64,000 bases of DNA, taken from positions 96,516 through 160,515 of the forward strand of contig JBBHKE010001564.1 of NCBI GenBank assembly GCA_037447655.1. Reading direction: 5' to 3'. This document shows positions 32,172 through 44,000 of the stretch, in pieces. Under the pieces are notes generated by a model that searched no databases, was not told where the DNA came from, and saw nothing but the letters and a program-made list of their open reading frames with translations. Positions within the stretch are counted from its first letter, which is position 1. Every line of letters starts with the position of its first letter. The position numbers and the translations under genes were made by a program. This DNA is from Zygnema cylindricum (lineage: Eukaryota > Streptophyta > Zygnematophyceae > Zygnematales > Zygnemataceae).

Positions 32172-33825
32172 GTATTTCCGGGATTATTATGAAATCATTG
32201 GTAAGTGCGCAGCCCTGCATGTCCAGTCATCTCTCTTGCGCTCTCTACCTCATTGCTCTTCCCCTTTCATTTCTCTTCCTCTCTATCCTTTAATCTCTCT
32301 CTCTACGAATTCTCCATCTCCCATATTTCTTCCTATTAACCCTCCCTACCCTTTTCTCTTGTTCATTTTTTTCCAGTTTCTCTCTCTCCCTTTTTCTGTC
32401 TCAAATCCTTTCTTTGCTTTTCTTTGAGAGTGGTTTTTTTCCTATGTTATTCTCTTTTTTGTTCCGTGTCACTCTCTGTTCTTCTTCTTTTTCACGTAAT
32501 ATTCTTTAAATCCACCTACCCCGTACTAATCTGTTATATATGTTTTTTCTTATGTATTATGAATTGTCGTCGATGATGAGGATATATACGACGGCCGGTT
32601 GTATTGTACAGCACCCCACGGAAACATGCGATATAAGGAAGAATAAAATATCATGTTAATGGTATTGGACCGTACGAAGGCGCACGGAGTATACCGTTAG
32701 GAGCTTTCTATGGATCTATATTTGTTATCACGGATGGGGGATACTTAGTTAGTGTGTGTAAAATATGAGGGTTTTTAAAATTATTTTTAGAGGATTTCCT
32801 ACTTACAAGCAGAAACGTTAATACTTCATGACTATTTAGACCTTTGTTGACTACTGCAGATTAATAGGCCTTAGTTAGTTATATATTGTAATATTGTAAA
32901 CAGAGTTTACCATGAAAAATAAAATTGATGTATTTCTTTTCCCATTGTTTTAATGAATGCTCGTGTTTGTGTCACCTTTTGGTGTATTTTCTATTCATTG
33001 TGTGTTTTATAATTGCTTTCATGTTGTTTCGTTGATATTATCGCATTAAAATATATTTTCATCTAACTTGCATTTTTTTTGTTGTGGACATCTGTATATG
33101 CTCGAAATATGATTTTTATTTGTATTTTTTTACTTCAGACCGCGTATTTTTCTTCATCTTTGATTTTTGTGCATGAAATATTTTGGTTTGATTTTCACTA
33201 CTGTATTAATGGTTTCAATCTAGCGAAAAAAGAGATTCTCGACATAGGATTAAGGATGTTATTTGATCACAATAAAATTAATATCCATGTAATTTAAAAA
33301 CTCAAACTGTCTGAATCAGCGACGAAACAACCTTGGCGCTGAAAGGTTTCCACAAATGGTTCCATGATTGAATTCAGCGACGACAAACTCTGCTTTGTCG
33401 GAGATGGTGAGAACGTTGTTTTGTCGCTGAAATTCCTTCTAGCGACAAAACATACTTTACTTTCTCAAATATTATAACGATGTTGTGTCGTCGCTAAATT
33501 CCAGTTAGCGACGACATAGCCTCTGCTTTGTCAGCTATGATAATAATGTTTTTTCGTCGCTATATTAGTGTCTGTCGCTGAAATTCCTTCTAGCGACAAA
33601 ACATATTTTTTTTTCTGAAATATGATGACGATGTTGTGTCGTCGCTAAATTCCATTTAGCGACGACATAGCCTTTGCTTTGTCAGCTATGATAATAATGT
33701 TTTTTCGCCGCTAAATTAATGTCATGCGACGACAAATTATCGTCGCTGCAAGAGCAACCATTATTCAGTTCGAAGAATATGGTGTTTATAAAAATAAGCA
33801 CTAAAAAAATTTCGAGAAGGAGGAT
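32172..33825. repeat. 1.65-kb transposon-end repeat, copy 2
   Basis: Copy of 25798-27455. Here it directly adjoins the 3' end of the transposase gene (34213), so it probably forms one end of that element. The palindrome array is at 33310-33760. Confidence 0.85.
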
Positions 33826-34212
33826 CAACAAACCACGAAGCATAGTCGTCGCTGATTAGGGTATGTTGTAAATTGCGACAAAATATAAATTTCCATAATA
33901 CAAGCACACTGGAATGTTCAACACCACAATAACAACAGATGAAGGTAAATACATGACAATTTTGTAACATATATCGAATTCCACGACATACAAGGGTTTT
34001 TTACTTCATAAAAAATAAAATCATATTTTCCCATATAAAAGACCATACACACATACGAAATCTGCTCTATCCTAAGAAGTCAAATAATACTGGACTCCTT
34101 GAACTGTCTACATTTATCTGGCACCAGTTTAACTACTATTCCTTCACTATAATTAAACTACCAACCCCAAACTAATATATATTAAAAAAAAAAACGCAAT
34201 CAAGTATTATGT
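33826..34212. other. DNA between the terminal repeat and the transposase stop codon
   Basis: AT-rich with one more GTCGTCGCTG word at 33845. Likely the transposase 3' UTR. Confidence 0.4.
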
Positions 34213-36091
34213 TTAAAACTCGTTGCCGCTCATCCCTCCCTCATTGAAAATGTTGTCTTGTTGACTGTCGGCATCTTCAATATTTTGGAGGAATTCCCTT
34301 GCCCTCGGGCATGGAGGTTCCACAGCTTCGCCTTCGAAGTGGTTGCGATATTTGCTGATTATGCCTTGCAGTTGTTGTGTGAGCATGTCTTCATCCCACT
34401 TTCCGTCGCGTAGAGACAAGCCACATTGAATCATGGCTTTTCTCGCATAACTCATTCTGTTTTTGTCTCTCATCGCATTGACCTCTCGGATGGAGTCCCT
34501 CGCCAATTTTGAAAAAACGCTTTACCGGGTCCAACCAATTTACCGGACCATCCACGGCTAGAAGGTTTAGCCCATTGACCGTTCTCAATTCCTTTCGCCT
34601 TCCAATTATCCCAAATGCGACTCCACACGTCCTTGATTTTAGAAATCACGAAGGAGTCGGCCGGTTGAACAAGATGTGTTGCATTAGGTGGAAAATAGTG
34701 TAACACGCTGTTCTTGGCCTCTAAAACTCGCTCCAACTCGTCGGACGTGTTGTGACCACCGCAGTTGTCCAGAAATATACTTTTTTGACATCCATCTCGA
34801 TCCCCTTGGTAAGACCTTGCCTCTTCGACCCATTGTGGGAACACCTTTTTATCATTCCACCCCTTCGGACCGGTTCGGTAACAAACGCCTGCAAATATAT
34901 ATAATACACAAACAAAGGGAAAAAAAATATCATTTTGAAATGCTTGCTTACATATGCATTACAAGGAAAGTAAGCTACGTGTACCATAGAAACCTTAAAA
35001 TATGAGTCATTACTTTAGATAAGAGAAATCAGAGTGTTAAAGAAGAAAAAAACCCTTGTTTTGTAGTAGGAGAAGGGGAGAGGAGGTATGCGAGAGCTAG
35101 GTAAAGAGATATACACAAAAAAATTAAACACAAAAACATGGTTAGAGATAAATGGATAAATCTCCGTTAAAGCCAAGAAGACATAATAGATATAATGAAA
35201 ACATTAGACGAGGGAGAAAAAACACACCGGGGACGTTGTCCGGTAAACCTTGTATCGGGTAACTTCTTGCTCGATTTGCAAAAATTATCATTGGGTTCTC
35301 GATACGAGCGTTCATCCCTCCACTTAGTCGCACCATGAGAGTCATGGACTCGCCTCCTGCGGCAACATCAGCGTATTTCACCACTTCGTCCCCTCTAAAC
35401 CCCAAAGTTTTTCCATTATTGGTGTTGACTATCATGTGAGTTTCATCCATGTTTTCCATGAGGTATTTGTTCAAAAGTTCTGTTATACATTCGCCGCCAA
35501 GCCAAAACAAATGTAGTTATTTTGGGTTTACGCCGTCAAGTATGGAATAAAACGAAAACAATACACTAAAAAAAGGAAACGTCATTAAACTATATTTGTA
35601 AAGAAACTCACCGGATTCAAACCCCCGATTTAGAACGCCCATGTGGAAGACTACGGTACGCTCAATGTATTCCTCTTTCTCGGGACTACATTGTAGTTTC
35701 CCCTTTTGTGCACGCACAACGATGTTGTGCTTCTCTTGACAACTCTGCACCCACCTTTTATTTATAATTGGATGTATTTCCAACTCGTCCTTGTTGAACC
35801 ATTCCGGGCCGTACTCTTTCCTCCTTTCTCTTATTATGTCCCTAGCGATGTCCTTGAGAATTGTGGTGGACATCTTCATACCCGCTTTCTTAAAACGTTC
35901 GAAATCCGAAAGTAACTCCTCGTGTATAATTGTGACCCAAGCGGCTTCCTTCCTTCTTCGTCCCGGCAAAGCCTTGGTAACCGCCACCGATCTCGTCCCA
36001 AAACTAGAAGTAGAGAACGTCTGGGTTGTCTCTCGTATTCCGTCAAGCGTGGACCTCCTCTCTACCCACCATGGCTTAGCCTTTTGGTACC

Positions 36092-38717
36092 CTGTAAACA
36101 ATTAAAAATGTCAAAAGTATTAATGAGTTTCTTGAATGGAAAGTCGTATAAATAAATGAGACGACTATAAGAGGAAACGACAATTTTCAGCGACAAAAAT
36201 TTGCTGTCGCAGATTCAGCGACGAAAGAAACTCGTCATTATATCTGCAAAATTACATTTTTATTTAACAACATCGTTGATACGTAGTAATCTGCCGACTG
36301 CCAATGAGAATTCCTCACTTCGCCGACGAACCAGCGACGACCTTGTGTCGTTGTTAAGCCGAGAAAGATGAATAGCAAACACAATGGCGATATCAAAAAT
36401 ACCAAATGGACGACTAAAAGTCGAATTTAAATTCATTTTGTGAAAAAAAAAAAGAGAAATATTAAATTCACACTTGCATGAATAAAAATAAAAAAAAATA
36501 ACAAAACATTGTGGCACCCAATGTAGGCTGAGTGCTAAATCGGGGTACCTCTCCTTCGAATGAAGTACACGAAATTGACCCTCGTCATCTCCCATCAACG
36601 TCGCCTAATGGCAGCAAGCTCTCAAGTTAAATTATTAATTAAGCGACGAACCGTTATCATCGCTATTTCTTGCGCCTCCAAACGGCGATGGAGATTTTGA
36701 ACCTTATTCCTCAATTGGTCTACTTCCGGTGGTGGAGGGGGCTCATCAACATGTGGGACCCTCGGAATTTCTCAAAGATACGTACGCCTCACTTGCACAT
36801 TTCGAAAGCGTTGTAAGACCGCACTTCGAGCATCTAAAAACTCGTTTAGCTCCGGAGTACGAATTGCACGACGTAGAATGGTAAATAGCCGTGGGTCCCA
36901 AGGGTGATAATGTCGGATTAATTCCGAGACATCTATTTCAAATCTTATCGGTCGGCGTACAATCCATGTGAAACGTTCGTCATTAGGCTGAAAATGCCTA
37001 ATGTATGGGAAATTTGACGCATGGTTGTATGATGCGATGTACAGCCATGTTAAGTGGGCAGGGACATCCGGATGGATGTCGAGAATTTCCAGGACGAGGT
37101 TCAACCACTGGTCAATAGGCCTCGCCTCCCCGTAACGCCAATAGTCCGGCCATTCCTCGACTAGGATGTAATGGGCAGCCGTTGGTCGGAAGCCTTCCAT
37201 GGCCTCATCTCCGACTGGAGGCGGGAAAAACCAAGCGGGTTCTTCCTCTCAAATTACCACATCACGCTCGGTCGAAATTTGAGGTCCTTGTACCGCCACA
37301 ATAGCTCTATCACGATTCGGTGATGGTGGAAAAGCAACAACCTCGTCGTCGTCTCCATATTCTTCTTCCATGCGTCTCTCCGAGCTCTCCGAAGTTTGTC
37401 GATCCGAGGTTGAGGGATCGTCGTCGTATCTTGCGACCGGAATGTCCGACGATTCGGTTTCTTCCGGTTCTCCCTCCACTTCCGTAAGCTCTTCCCCTTC
37501 CTCAATAGGCTCGTCCGACGCAGTTCTTGAGGTTCGTATTCCTCGTCTACCTCCTTACCCTCTTCTACTTCGCGGACACCTTCTTCGTTCGCTCTAATCC
37601 CTTCATTTGGTAAATCCCCTTCCGACACCCTTCCCTTTACTACCCTCTCCGTCCCCTTACTACCCTCTCCGTGCCCGTCCCTTCCCTCCCCACCGCCTCA
37701 GTTTCCTCCATATCATCTATGTCAACACTCGATTCTTCCCCCTCCCTCAAAACCAACTCAATTCCAACCCTTTCCCTATCGCCCTCTTGCCGTTCCACCC
37801 TATTCCCTAACACTCCTCTGGTTGCACCCCTTTCCCTCTCTAAGTTCTCCCCTCCACGTATGTCACCCCCCATCGCGGTTGACGTTGGTAGTGGACAAAA
37901 TCGCCTCGGAATGGCAGAGCGCGCTCGTTTGAATAGTCGTTGGTTGCCCTCCATTTAAAAAAAAACTATTGTTTAAGCGAAAAAATTGAAAAAACACAAT
38001 TGTGGGAGTCTAACACAACCTAAAAGACGCTCTTTTATTCAGACCTTAACCTAGACAGTCCAACTGTAAAAATAGTCCCATATTCACAGTTAGAAAATTG
38101 AACCGTTGGCCCTACGACTTATAAACTGACATTCGAGCGACGACAGATTGTCGTCGCGCGTTCGACTTTATTCGAGTTTCCCGATTTTGGTTCGACGAAA
38201 CAACGTCGTCGTCCGCGAATTACATTCGAGGATACCAACGTTGGATAATTTGAACTAATGCCGTCGCTCGTTTGGTCTAAACGACGAACCACTCTCGTCC
38301 GTCATTTGCACTTTCGACCTAATGAGGTATCCTCATCCATTCAATTATGTTTGTCGTATCCATCATTGAAGTGCCGACATGGTGTCGTCGCGGCCACCGC
38401 GACAAAGACACGTCATCGCTAGTACGCTGTCGCCATAAAAAAATCGCAAGACACTCGGAAAATAATACTAAAAAACAAACTAACAATGCAAAGTAGTCGA
38501 CAACATAGAAAAACTCGCACTAATGGAGAGTTAGTGAGAAGTCAGTATGGAGTTTGAGAGAGAAAGGCGACGTTCAAAAATAATACTGTACAAATAATTT
38601 AAAAGCACAACAAATTTAAAATATAACAACACATTGTGAATGACAATAATAACATAAAAGGAAGGAGGAAACGAAATCAATTAATAAATGGGAGAAAGTT
38701 TGCTTGAAAGGGCTTAC
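36092..38717 (-). other. Large intron of the transposase gene
   Basis: About 2.6 kb between a GTAAGC donor and a TTTACAG acceptor. It holds the second reading frame plus scattered GCGACGA/TCGTCGC motifs at 36185-36360 and 38135-38430, the same motif as in the terminal array. Confidence 0.55.
36772..37954 (-). pseudogene. Second reading frame within the large transposase intron, unknown product
   Basis: From an ATG at 37952-37954 (MEGNQRLFKRARSAIPRRF) the minus strand encodes a basic start and a long acidic E/D/R-rich middle that needs frame changes near 37630 and 37480. A conserved-looking C-terminus follows (AHYILVEEWPDYWRYGEA, DIHPDVPAHLTWLYIASYN, LIRHYHPWDPRLF), ending at 36772. A TGA lies at 37249-37251. 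I recognise no family. Many two-gene DNA transposons carry an accessory DNA-binding protein; that role is only a guess. Confidence 0.5.
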
Positions 38718-39090
38718 TTGTACCGTACACTCCGGTAAAATGCTCGGGAAACTTTCTTATGGTCCTTGGAATGAGTTCAACTTAGTCGTTATTTTCACAG
38801 TCCTTCAACATCCAGTGTACTACTCGCATCCGAGTTACCTTTGTGGACACGTGTTGAACTTTACGGTGGGAGACACGTCCTCTGGTATTGGCCGAAGACG
38901 GAAAAAAACCTTCCACAATGGCCGCCGGGTCTACCGACGTTTCGATTTCCGCCTCACTCTCATCCTCGTTCGGAAGTGCGTTTTCCTCGTCGTTCCTCTC
39001 ATTTTCCTCATCTTGTTCAACCTGAGCGTTATGGGGATTGTTGTTGTTATTGCTCGGGTTGGCGCCCCAAATTCTATTAAGGGTCCACAT

Positions 39091-41017
39091 ACTCTCAAAC
39101 ACTTAATATCACCTAAAAAATAAGAAGTAGGAGCAGCCGAAAAGAAAGGAAATGGCAACCCAAGCAAATGAGGAAGAAGGAGCGATAGTGTTGTTGCCAT
39201 TATCAACATTTATATAATACACGAAATGCAAATGAAAATGATTTTGCGCGGTAATAATGGAGGGATTTGCCATTTTAAAATTTTCGTTTAAAATCCAAAA
39301 TTTGAATTTTAGCACGGCTTTCAATTTAATCATATTTCAAAACGCGGGAATAGAAGCGGGATCTCGTAAAAATTTGCTTCAAAATTGCCAAAATATTTCA
39401 AAACTTACGTCGTCGGTGTAATGTTCATAGCGCCATGGAAACACCTTCAGTTTACATGTTGTACGGCAAAAAGATGATTGGAAAAAATGCGGCGTCGTTA
39501 CCCCGGCAATCGGTTGTTCTAACGTCATCTATGAAACGCGACCAACTTTGGGAATGCGTGGATGATGAACATGCCACGTGTTTTCGGCAACAACCAATGA
39601 TAATCTTACGACGGCGCATGATCAGCTTTCGTCGCTGGATTACCGCCAATTAGAATTAACATGTATCCTAATATGTGTTTTTTGGTCGTTTTACGTTCAA
39701 TTAGAATTAACAGTGATACTAATAAGAGGTTGGTTTGACGTTTGATCTAAGTAAACGCATCCTTATTAGTCTTAAGACCCAATATTACAATGCATTGATT
39801 CTAATAGAGCAACCCACCGGGCACCTAATTAAGATTAAGGGTCCTCATTTAACGTCACACAACGTTCATTCTCTCCGCGAACGACAAGGAAATGAAAATC
39901 AATCACTGAGTTCAATGTACGTTATGTGGAACGAAACGTACACATATAATACCTCCCGTTATAGTTTCGTTCATTGTACAATACAAATCTAACTGAATGA
40001 ACATATTGAAATTGTACGGTTTCATAGCGTTGTAACGTAACTGCGTTTTACAGCCCGATGCATAGATTCGACTATACGACGTGACAATGAACGTTTCGCA
40101 TACGTTGTACTCGCACCTATTATACTGCAATCATATTCACCGCGCGCGAAACAAACGCTTATTAGAGTCACGAATGAACTTAGGTGAAAGTACACATACC
40201 CGTACATTTTGACAATTTATACTCGTACCTATTTTAGTGTATAACTATGCACGGTGTAATGATTGTATATTCGCAAACCCAAAATAGAATTATGGAATTT
40301 TATAGGGGACGAACGCCACGTCGTACGGAATGTCAGTTTTTGTACTTCTACCTATTTTACCGTATATGCTACGAAGGCGGATCATGTATACCCAAATCAG
40401 CGTTATGGAGAAATTACAATTAAACATTTTTTTGAAAATGGTATTGATACACAAATTAGAGTACATGACACTAATTCATTATATACACTAATAATTTCTA
40501 TACGCTAATAACGATTCACGGTGTACTGTACTGTCTATCTGCTGCACCAAAGGAAGTGATTGAAAGTGAAAGTGATAGGATAATTGCCTTCACAGCTTTT
40601 GATTTGATGATGTCTTTGCATCTCGCCATGACCTTCACTTCTCTCCCATCTTCTTTCTTGCCAGCGTCGACTTAGTGTCTGAAAATTCGCCTCCAGCTGT
40701 GGATGTCTTCAACAACAAATTTGTGTTTTTTCCGTTCTATACTTGTGAATGTAGTCAACTAAACTTTATTGTAAGCATTACTGAATTCTTATTCTCTTCC
40801 AGAAATTTCCATCCTTCGTCTCGTTTATGCCTTGCCGACATATCTGCAGTTTGTCTCCTTCAGTTTCCACCAGTCTCCTCCTTTTAACAGTCTTTTTATG
40901 TGGAACCGAACTTGTGAATAATCCTATGGCCTGCTATCCGGGTTGCAGAAGAGACTGACAGGGTGCTGACGTGGCACTTCAACCTTTGCCGTACCTCCGC
41001 CAGACCTGAGAGGCGGA
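39091..41017. other. Transposon flank and upstream region of the CHY-RING gene
   Basis: GTCGTCG/CGTCGCTGG words occur at 39410 and 39630-39645, possibly the other element end. 39650-40530 is AT-rich with CACCG-type MITE ends (40505-40525). 40530-41017 probably holds the promoter and 5' UTR of the next gene; no TATA box can be fixed by eye. Confidence 0.4.
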
Positions 41018-44000
41018 ATGGATTTAACTTCGGACACAGAAATCCTTACCACTGAATATGAAAAAGATGGAATGTTGACTCCTGTATTAGCAGATGACCT
41101 TTTGAAAGCTGCTAAAGTCCTGAACAGAGGAAATAAAGACTTTGGGTAAGGATGTTCTCATAACTGCTTAATTATTGCTTTTAACATTAAGATTTTTCGT
41201 AACCAACAAGCTTGCTGGTAAATGAGTAAATTAAACAGAGTAATTCGGCATAAGAATAAAGCCAAATTCTCGGAATCTTCCATATCATTGTTGATTTCTA
41301 TGCTGGTCAATCAAATTTTATGGTCGAAGGTTTGCAGTTGTTGTTGACTCTCAAGATTCAGTCGGTTTCAGTTCAATTAAGCTGCCCGAATCCAATTCAA
41401 AGCTCAATTGTGCGAAAACAATTGGAAACCATGTTACCCTTCCGTTTTAGTACCCGTATTTGTTCTGTAAAATACACGTATTGTATGGGAACGCATTTAG
41501 CGGTACCAATTTTATGCTCCAATTTCACTTTTTTTAGCCTACACTTTAATTAATCATATAAAAACAGAAAAATCCTAAGTATTGCACGAAGAAAAAACAC
41601 GTGTGAGAGTCGTAATCACCTGCTTTTCATAATGACTGGTTTCTCAAAATAAATAACATTGCATGTTATTTTCTCGCAGTTGCAAGCACTACAGACGTCG
41701 TTGTAAAATTAGGGCTCCCTGCTGCAATGATGTGTTTGACTGTAGACACTGCCATAATGAAGCGAAGGTATGCTGACCAATCTCGGGCTTGCTTTCAGGG
41801 AGGGAGGGAGGGAGAGGGATTGTTGAAACTGTCATAAGGAAGCAAATGTATGCTCTTCTCGGTAATTCGAGGGAGGGAGGTGGGGGGGGGGCAAAGGGGG
41901 AAAGGGAGAGGGAGCTATTATCATTTAGGTGTGGGAATTTTCCAAGTTACTCAGTCTGATTTCTGTTATTTTTTTATCTGTTCAACTCCGTTGTTTGTAA
42001 AAATTGATTTCAAGTTGTTGTTGGAATATGTCCAGAATGCTGAAGAACCTGATCCATGGAAACGGCATGACATCCCACGGCATAAAGTGGAGTCGGTAAG
42101 TCTCCCTTCAATTCACGAGTATGCATCTCATTCATAGGTTTAATGTGGGAAAACAATTGGAAACATTATGCATAGTTACCCCGTGTGAAATGGCCTTATA
42201 GTACGCGTACTGTACAGGGAAATCATGTATAGCGTTTCCAATTGTTCTCGTTATCAAACCTATGATCTCATTGGCTCTTCATGTTTGGTGTCCCAACCTA
42301 CTGAAGCAAACAGTGACGTTTTCTGCATTACCGTAGCAATTAAGAGATGAGGGCTATGTTCCTGCATATGAAACCAGTTGGGGTATGCAGCCTCTGGTAA
42401 CCTTAGTAAATTTTAACAAGGACCCTCCTAAGGTTTGGTGAGACATTATTGGTGCCAATATTATGTACAATTACATATTATGCAGGCCTTTGGTATTATT
42501 GTATTATTATGTAAATTACATTTTAGGTCGTGATGCTGTGACTTGTGTGGATCAAGTTAAAGCTCTCAAAAAATCTGTGCTATTTGTAGAGACCCTGGTA
42601 GAATCTGTCAATGTTAGTTTTGGTTTAAGTGCAAATGGTTTAACTGATTACAGAGGCGGATGAGTCTCTAGAAGGATTTGTGAAGAGCCTTTCTCAGGGA
42701 CTGGAGAATTAATTGAAGTTGTTTACTCCCTCCCCCCCCAGTCTGTACCTTGATGTAAAAATGCATTAACTTGAAACTGTGTATAACACCTCTTAACTTC
42801 AAGTTCCGTGTTCTGCGACGTTACCTGCCATCCAATATTCAATTTTTTTTTTTGTCTTTTTTTTTTGTGCGTGTATGTGTGTGCCTGCAGGTTATATGCT
42901 CCCTTTGCGACACTGAACAAGAGGTACATCTTACATCGCTATAAGATTTAGTGAATTCTTAGCTCTAACAAGTTGTTAAAATTAATTATATTAAATTTTG
43001 TAGCAGAGTTAAGGTATTATAGGGTTAACACTTTATTAGAATAAACTACCCTATATTATGTTCTTTCTCGAGGCTGATTATGAGCCATTTAACTAACTAG
43101 TGTTATGAACACTACTCCATGAATCGCTGTTAGCATTAATAACACTATCGATGCCCTTAAATTCTGGCCCTTGAACCTAAAAAATATTTATAATCTTTTT
43201 TACTTAACACTTGTTCTTTAAACGGTTCAAGGGCAGCCACGTTATTTGGAACTGAATTAGAATTAATAGCACTGAATTAAGAACACTCATATAAACCCCA
43301 CAGTAGTAATTTTTATAATCTAACGGTGATCCAAAGTGTGGGTCAAAAAAACACTTCTTCGTGTTAGATTGAGTAAAGATGGGCGTGTGCGTCTATCTGC
43401 ATTGCACTTCGCATTCTGCAATAAATATCTGAGCTCCACATGCTGTGAGTGGTATATGGGGAGTTGGAGTTTTTACTCTCCCTCGTCTGGTTCCAGGCTT
43501 GTGAGTGGTATATATGGGGCATTGGAGTTTTTACTATCTCCTTCCTGGTTCATGTTTCTATTACTCTGATGCATGTTGTATTATCTGCGCTTGCAGGTTC
43601 AGCAGATTTGCAAGAACTGTGGGGTTTGCATGGGAAACTATTTTTGCGAAACTTGCAAGTTTTATGACGATGAAGTAAGTATGACATCACTAATGAGACT
43701 GCTCATCGCTGTTTGTGTAAAGGAAATATTTGTGTAAATTGGGGATTTGAATGTATTATACTTATTTAGTGTAAGGAGATGTGGCGATTTATAGTCTTAA
43801 TGATTAAAGTCGCGACCAAGTTGGTGTTAGTAACACTAAAAGCGCTGGACAATGTACTATGCCGCCTGGCAGTGCAAAGTGTGCTTTTTTTGTTTCCTGA
43901 ATCTTTGCTGGTCAGGAAATTGGTTTAGTTCGCATGCGTTTTTTTTCTGCTCTAGGTTGGGTTGGAGCATCCTCATGTTTGGACCTGGATCTCATAAATG

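Larger units (their letters stand above)
34213..39090 (-). pseudogene. DDE_1 (pogo/Tigger-like) transposase gene, four exons, decayed
   Basis: Exons on the minus strand: 38718-39090, 35612-36091, 35228-35479, 34213-34888, with GT-AG introns whose phases join correctly. Exon 1 begins with an ATG at 39088-39090 and encodes an acidic stretch and a DNA-binding-like segment ending in IRKFPEHFTGVYG. Exon 2 has WVQSCQEKHNIVVR. Exon 3 carries the first catalytic Asp (NMDETHMIV). Exon 4 carries the second (FLDNCGGHN) and third (LVQPADSF). A TAA at 38782-38784 in exon 1 and a 1-nt frame change in a T/A run near 34510 in exon 4 make it inactive. The DDE_1 family moves pogo-like elements by cut and paste. 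Confidence 0.82.

Noticed and set aside
40675-40887. Plus-strand frame just upstream of the CHY-RING start
   Set aside because: No conserved domain and stops before the ATG at 41018; may be 5' UTR.
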